Position numbers and translations under genes: made by a program. Below the pieces are notes generated by a model. The model did no database searches, was not told the origin of the DNA, and saw only the letters and a program-made list of their open reading frames with translations. From NCBI GenBank assembly GCA_018263405.1, contig JAANXG010000161.1, positions 1 through 16,673 of the forward strand: a stretch of 16,673 bases of DNA, written 5' to 3'. Shown here piece by piece: positions 13,287 through 16,673 of this stretch (within the stretch, counting starts at the first letter, position 1; the number at the start of each line of letters is the position of its first letter). The stretch is from Gammaproteobacteria bacterium (GTDB lineage Bacteria > Pseudomonadota > Gammaproteobacteria > Arenicellales > JAANXG01).

Positions 13287-14940
13287 CGGCAAGAACAACA
13301 CCGGCAACGAAGTTTTGCTGGAGATGCGCGGTCTTTGGATCGAGGGGCAGGTTGAGGACGACTGGCAGGAAATCGTCAAGGGTATCGATGTGACCCTGCG
13401 TCGCGGGGAAGTACTGGGATTGATCGGCGAATCCGGAGCGGGCAAATCCACCATCGGTCTCGCCGCGATGGCCTTCGCGCGGCCCGGCTGCCGGATCTCG
13501 GGTGGTACGATCGTGTTTGACGGTGTCGACCTGATGGCAGCGAGCGAATACAAAAAACGCTCGGTGCGCGGCGTGCGCATCGCTTACGTGGCGCAGAGCG
13601 CCGCCGCCGCCTTCAATCCGGCCCATCAGCTGATCGATCAGTTCGTCGAATCACCGGTGCAACACGGCATCAAAAGCCGCAGCGTCGCGGAGGCCGACGC
13701 CAAGGATCTGTACAAACAGTTGCTGCTTCCGGACCCCGACAATATCGGCTATCGCTATCCGCACCAGGTGTCCGGCGGACAACTGCAGCGGGCGATGACG
13801 GCCATGGCCATGGCCTGTCAGCCGGACCTCATCGTCTTCGACGAGCCGACCACCGCGCTCGACGTCACCACTCAAATCGAGGTGCTGGCTACCATCCGGG
13901 ATATCGTCGACCAGTTCAACACAGGCGCGATCTACATCACCCACGACCTCGCGGTCGTCGCCCAGATGGCCGACCGCATCATGGTGCTGCGATACGGCGA
14001 ACTGGTCGAAGAAGCGGACACACGGACCATAATGTCGGATCCGCGCGCCGATTACACCAAGACTTTGTGGGCGGTCCGCTCGTTTCGCAAGACGGCCGCT
14101 CAACAGCAAGATCCGACGCCGCTGGTCACGGTTGACCATGTTACAGCCGCCTACGGGGACATCCCGGTCCTGCACGACATCAGCTTCGAAATTCACGCCG
14201 GCCTCACGGTCGCCGTTGTGGGCGAGAGCGGCAGTGGTAAGAGCACGGCGGCGCGGGTGATCACCGGACTGCTGCCCCCCAAAGAGGGCCGGGTGCTGTT
14301 TCGCGACGAAGAACTGCCGGGCAATTACTGGAAGCGAAGCAAAGACCAGCTTCGCCACGCGCAGATGATCTATCAGATGCCGGACACGGCCATCAATCCG
14401 CGCCAGCGGATTCGCGATATCATCGGCCGGCCATTGACGTTTTATCTGGGCCTGCGGGGCAAAGAACTCGATCAGCGAATCAGGGCACTTCTGGAGATGA
14501 TCGAACTGGACCCGTCCCAGTTCATCGAACGCTACCCGGCCGAGCTTTCCGGCGGCCAGAAGCAGCGCATCTGCATCGCCCGGGCACTGGCTGCGGAACC
14601 GGATTTCATTATCTGTGACGAAGTCACCTCGGCGTTGGACCAGCTTGTCGCCGAGGAAATCTTGAAACTGCTGGACCGCCTCCAGCAGGAACTGAATCTG
14701 GGTTACATGTTCATTACTCACGACCTGGCAACCGTGCGTGCGATTGCCGACGAAGTTGTCGTCATGCTCCAGGGCGAGATCGTCGAGCAGGGGAGCAAGG
14801 ACGAAATCTTCACGCCCCCCCATCACGAGTACACGGAACTACTGCTGTCGTCGGTGCCGGAAATGGATCCGGATTGGCTCGACCGCGTATTGCAACAACG
14901 GAAAGAAAAGGATGTTAAGGCTTCGGCACAAATGTCCTGA
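13276..14940 (+). CDS. Fused double ATPase of the peptide/opine-type ABC importer
   Basis: This 554-residue protein carries two nucleotide-binding domains, equivalent to DppD plus DppF in one chain. NBD1 has Walker A GESGAGKS (51-58), Q-loop Q107, signature VSGGQ (166-170), Walker B LIVFDE (185-190) and switch H223. NBD2 has Walker A GESGSGKS (316-323), Q-loop Q367, signature LSGGQ (424-428), Walker B FIICDE (444-449) and switch H482. All catalytic residues are present in both halves, so both sites should hydrolyse ATP. The usual C-terminal cysteine cluster of OppD/DppD is not seen after NBD1. The gene overlaps the DppC-like permease by 11 bases and is the last gene of the operon. It converges on the oxidoreductase gene 90 bases later. 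Confidence 0.95.
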   Translation: MSTNGKNNTGNEVLLEMRGLWIEGQVEDDWQEIVKGIDVTLRRGEVLGLIGESGAGKSTIGLAAMAFARPGCRISGGTIVFDGVDLMAASEYKKRSVRGVRIAYVAQSAAAAFNPAHQLIDQFVESPVQHGIKSRSVAEADAKDLYKQLLLPDPDNIGYRYPHQVSGGQLQRAMTAMAMACQPDLIVFDEPTTALDVTTQIEVLATIRDIVDQFNTGAIYITHDLAVVAQMADRIMVLRYGELVEEADTRTIMSDPRADYTKTLWAVRSFRKTAAQQQDPTPLVTVDHVTAAYGDIPVLHDISFEIHAGLTVAVVGESGSGKSTAARVITGLLPPKEGRVLFRDEELPGNYWKRSKDQLRHAQMIYQMPDTAINPRQRIRDIIGRPLTFYLGLRGKELDQRIRALLEMIELDPSQFIERYPAELSGGQKQRICIARALAAEPDFIICDEVTSALDQLVAEEILKLLDRLQQELNLGYMFITHDLATVRAIADEVVVMLQGEIVEQGSKDEIFTPPHHEYTELLLSSVPEMDPDWLDRVLQQRKEKDVKASAQMS

Positions 14941-15030
14941 CCGACCCGCCGGGCGAGCGAGTCTATCTTTCTTGCGCCTGATCGTGGTGGAGCCCGGGAC
15001 TAAAACCGACAATGTCCGGGTATCAGCCGA

Positions 15031-16673
15031 TTACTTTACGCGTTCCCGGTAAGGATCGTAGAAGGGACGCAGCGAAAGCCGGATTGGAATTGGTTCCCCG
15101 GCGACTTCGACGCTGAATCCGCTCTGATCGATGAACGCCTTGTCGAGGTGCTCACCGTTCGGGTGCTCGATCCATCCAAGACCCACCGCCGCACCTACGG
15201 TATGGCCGTAACGGCCGGAGGTGGTCCGGCCTACGATCCGTTCCCCGAGGAAAATCGGTTCGTCGTGGTAAATGAGAGGGTCGCGGTCCTCGAGTTTCAG
15301 GGAGATGAGGCGGCGGCATCGCGGCTGCTCACGCAGGCGCTCGACAGCGTCGCGGCCGATGAAATTCTTGCCCCCGGCGACCGCGAATCCGAGTCCGGCG
15401 CCGAACGGCTCATCCTCGTCGGTAATGTCGTGACCCCAGTGGCGGTACCCGGACTCGGTCCGCAGGGAGTGCAGGGCGTGAAAGCCGGCCGGTTTGGGTG
15501 CGTCGTCGCCCGCCATGAGCACGTCAAAGACTCCGGTGGCGAACTCGGTCGGTATATAGATTTCCCAGCCGAGCTCTCCAACATAGGTGATGCGCGCGGC
15601 ACGTACGCGCGCGTAGCCGATCTCCAGATCCACCCAGCGGGCGAACGGGCAGGCCGGATTCGAAAGGTCCGCCCCCGTAACCTGCTGTAAAAAATCCCGG
15701 GAGCGCGGCCCCATGATCCCGATGACGGCCTCCGAGGAGGTCACGTCCGTGACGGTCGCCCGATATTCGCTTTGAACGCAGTGGCGCAACCAGTAGTAAT
15801 CGCGGCGCTGGGCCGTCGCCGGCGCGACGACCAAAAAACGTTCGTCGTCCAGCCGCGTCACCGTCACGTCGTCTTCGATTCCACCGCGCTCGTTGAGCAG
15901 CAAGGTGTACACCACGTTCCCGGGCTCGACGTCCACCCGGTTGGAGCAGACGTACTGCAGGGCCGCTTCCGCGTCGGGGCCCTGGACCAGGAATTTCGCG
16001 AAACCGGTTTGATCGAAAAGTACCAGATCCGCGCGCGCCGCCTTGTGCTCGCCGGCGCTGCGCTCGAACCACGCGGGCCGCCCGAAGCTGTAGTCATAGG
16101 CGGGGGTGCTTCCCGGTTCGCCGAAAAAATCCGGACGCTCCCAGCCGGCGGCTTCGCCGAACGCCGCGCCAAGACATTCGAGCCGGTCATGAAACGGCGT
16201 TCGTCGCGCCAGCCGCGCCGTTTCGTACTGGCGGTAGGGCCAGTGCATTGCATACAACAGCCCGAGTGCCTCGACGGTCCGGTCGCGCAGGAAGGCGGCG
16301 TTGTTCTGAAACGGGAGCATGCGCCGGATATCGACGTCGGACAAATCCATGGGTGGGTGTCCGTCGACGATCCAGTCGGCGAGCACCCGGCCGGCACCGC
16401 CCGCGGACTGGATGCCGACCGAATTGAATCCGCACGCAACGAAGAGGCCCGGCAGCTCCGGCGTCTCACCGAGCAGATAGCGGTCGTCCGGTGTGAAGCT
16501 CTCGGGCCCGTTGAAGAACAACTGGATTCCGACTTCCGCGAATACCGGCACACGTTCCATCGCCGCTTCGAGCTGCGGTGCGACGTGGTCCCAGTCCGCC
16601 GGGAGCTGCGTGAAGGAGGCATCCTCCGGGATGCCCCCCACGCCCCAGGGTTTCGCCACCGGTTCGAACATCC
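15031..16673 (-). CDS. FAD-dependent oxidoreductase with GcvT domain (dimethylglycine/sarcosine dehydrogenase-like), 5' end outside window
   Basis: About 547 C-terminal residues are visible; the frame runs off the right edge and full-length relatives are roughly 800-850 residues. Residues 50-110 are the end of the FAD/DAO domain (FFNGPESFTPDDRYLLGETP, LFVACGFNSVGIQSAGGAGR). Residues 125-190 match the FAO_M linker (YAMHWPYRQYETARLARRTP). From about 192 on is a GcvT aminomethyltransferase-type fold: FGRPAWFERSAGEHKAARAD, FLVQGPDAE, GNVVYTLLLNERGGIEDDVT and YVGELGWEIYIPTE, followed by the GCV_T_C barrel. Such enzymes oxidatively demethylate dimethylglycine or sarcosine and pass the one-carbon unit to tetrahydrofolate. 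The N-terminal flavin attachment site cannot be checked here. It is convergent with the ABC importer operon. Confidence 0.92.
   Translation of the reverse strand, partial: MFEPVAKPWGVGGIPEDASFTQLPADWDHVAPQLEAAMERVPVFAEVGIQLFFNGPESFTPDDRYLLGETPELPGLFVACGFNSVGIQSAGGAGRVLADWIVDGHPPMDLSDVDIRRMLPFQNNAAFLRDRTVEALGLLYAMHWPYRQYETARLARRTPFHDRLECLGAAFGEAAGWERPDFFGEPGSTPAYDYSFGRPAWFERSAGEHKAARADLVLFDQTGFAKFLVQGPDAEAALQYVCSNRVDVEPGNVVYTLLLNERGGIEDDVTVTRLDDERFLVVAPATAQRRDYYWLRHCVQSEYRATVTDVTSSEAVIGIMGPRSRDFLQQVTGADLSNPACPFARWVDLEIGYARVRAARITYVGELGWEIYIPTEFATGVFDVLMAGDDAPKPAGFHALHSLRTESGYRHWGHDITDEDEPFGAGLGFAVAGGKNFIGRDAVERLREQPRCRRLISLKLEDRDPLIYHDEPIFLGERIVGRTTSGRYGHTVGAAVGLGWIEHPNGEHLDKAFIDQSGFSVEVAGEPIPIRLSLRPFYDPYRERVK

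Noticed and set aside
14993..15020. Hairpin CCCGGGAC/GTCCGGG between the convergent ATPase and oxidoreductase genes as a bidirectional terminator.
   Set aside because: The stem has a bulge, the loop is 13 bases and no T-run follows on either strand; termination here may be Rho-dependent.

Overview
The window looks like a chromosomal piece of a GC-rich gammaproteobacterium. The best evidence is the fxsA-groES-groEL block with a dsbD-like remnant divergently oriented beside it; Escherichia coli has the same genes as neighbours. GroES, GroEL and FxsA are of bacterial housekeeping type. I cannot name a genus. Some genes on the right (Tat-exported binding protein, fused ABC ATPase, GcvT-domain oxidoreductase) have an alphaproteobacterial flavour, so they may have been acquired by transfer; that is an impression, not a computed result.

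Left region (1-5561) is a graveyard of mobile and decaying DNA around two intact units. At 101-1284 lies an IS50/Tn5-like insertion sequence with recognisable terminal inverted repeats. Its single open frame joins a DruA-like (DUF4338) domain to the two ends of a Tn5-type transposase, with the DDE catalytic core missing. Next is an intact type IV toxin-antitoxin pair, abiEi-abiEii (1454-2894). It is followed by a palindromic MITE/REP-like repeat (2961-3064) and a frameshifted fragment that looks like an IS1634-type transposase (3065-3378). An intact UDP-glucuronate 4-epimerase gene (3379-4392, minus strand) abuts that fragment. A pair of inverted extragenic palindromes (4441-4593) follows. Then come the remains of a minus-strand dsbD-tlpA-like thiol-redox operon (about 4616-5561): the DsbD alpha domain survives, but the membrane domain and both thioredoxin CxxC sites are gone.

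Middle region (5562-9595) holds core genes. The 282-base gap at 5562-5843 shows no clear RNA gene or strong promoter. fxsA (5844-6290) precedes the groES-groEL operon (6511-8470). The operon has a consensus-like sigma70 promoter overlapped by a sigma32-like promoter, a CIRCE operator for HrcA, and a strong rho-independent terminator at 8511-8541. After it, an exported-protein gene is cut off by a second copy of the palindromic repeat (8902-9032). An intact Nudix hydrolase gene (9071-9595) follows.

Right region (9596-16673) carries a complete four-gene ABC importer of the peptide/opine/nickel type on the plus strand: Tat-signal binding protein, two permeases, and a double ATPase, tightly spaced or overlapping. 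It converges on the 3' part of a large FAD/GcvT-type oxidoreductase gene of the dimethylglycine/sarcosine dehydrogenase kind that runs off the right edge. The importer and the oxidoreductase may together take up and catabolise an N-methylated or otherwise substituted amino compound; that link is inferred from proximity only. The 226 bases at 9596-9821 show nothing clear apart from the ribosome-binding site of the binding-protein gene.

No rRNA, tRNA or CRISPR array was seen. The most notable novelties are the DruA-domain Tn5-like deletion derivative, the two-copy palindromic repeat whose loop appears inverted between copies, and the repeated pattern of genes that keep their ends but have lost their middles.
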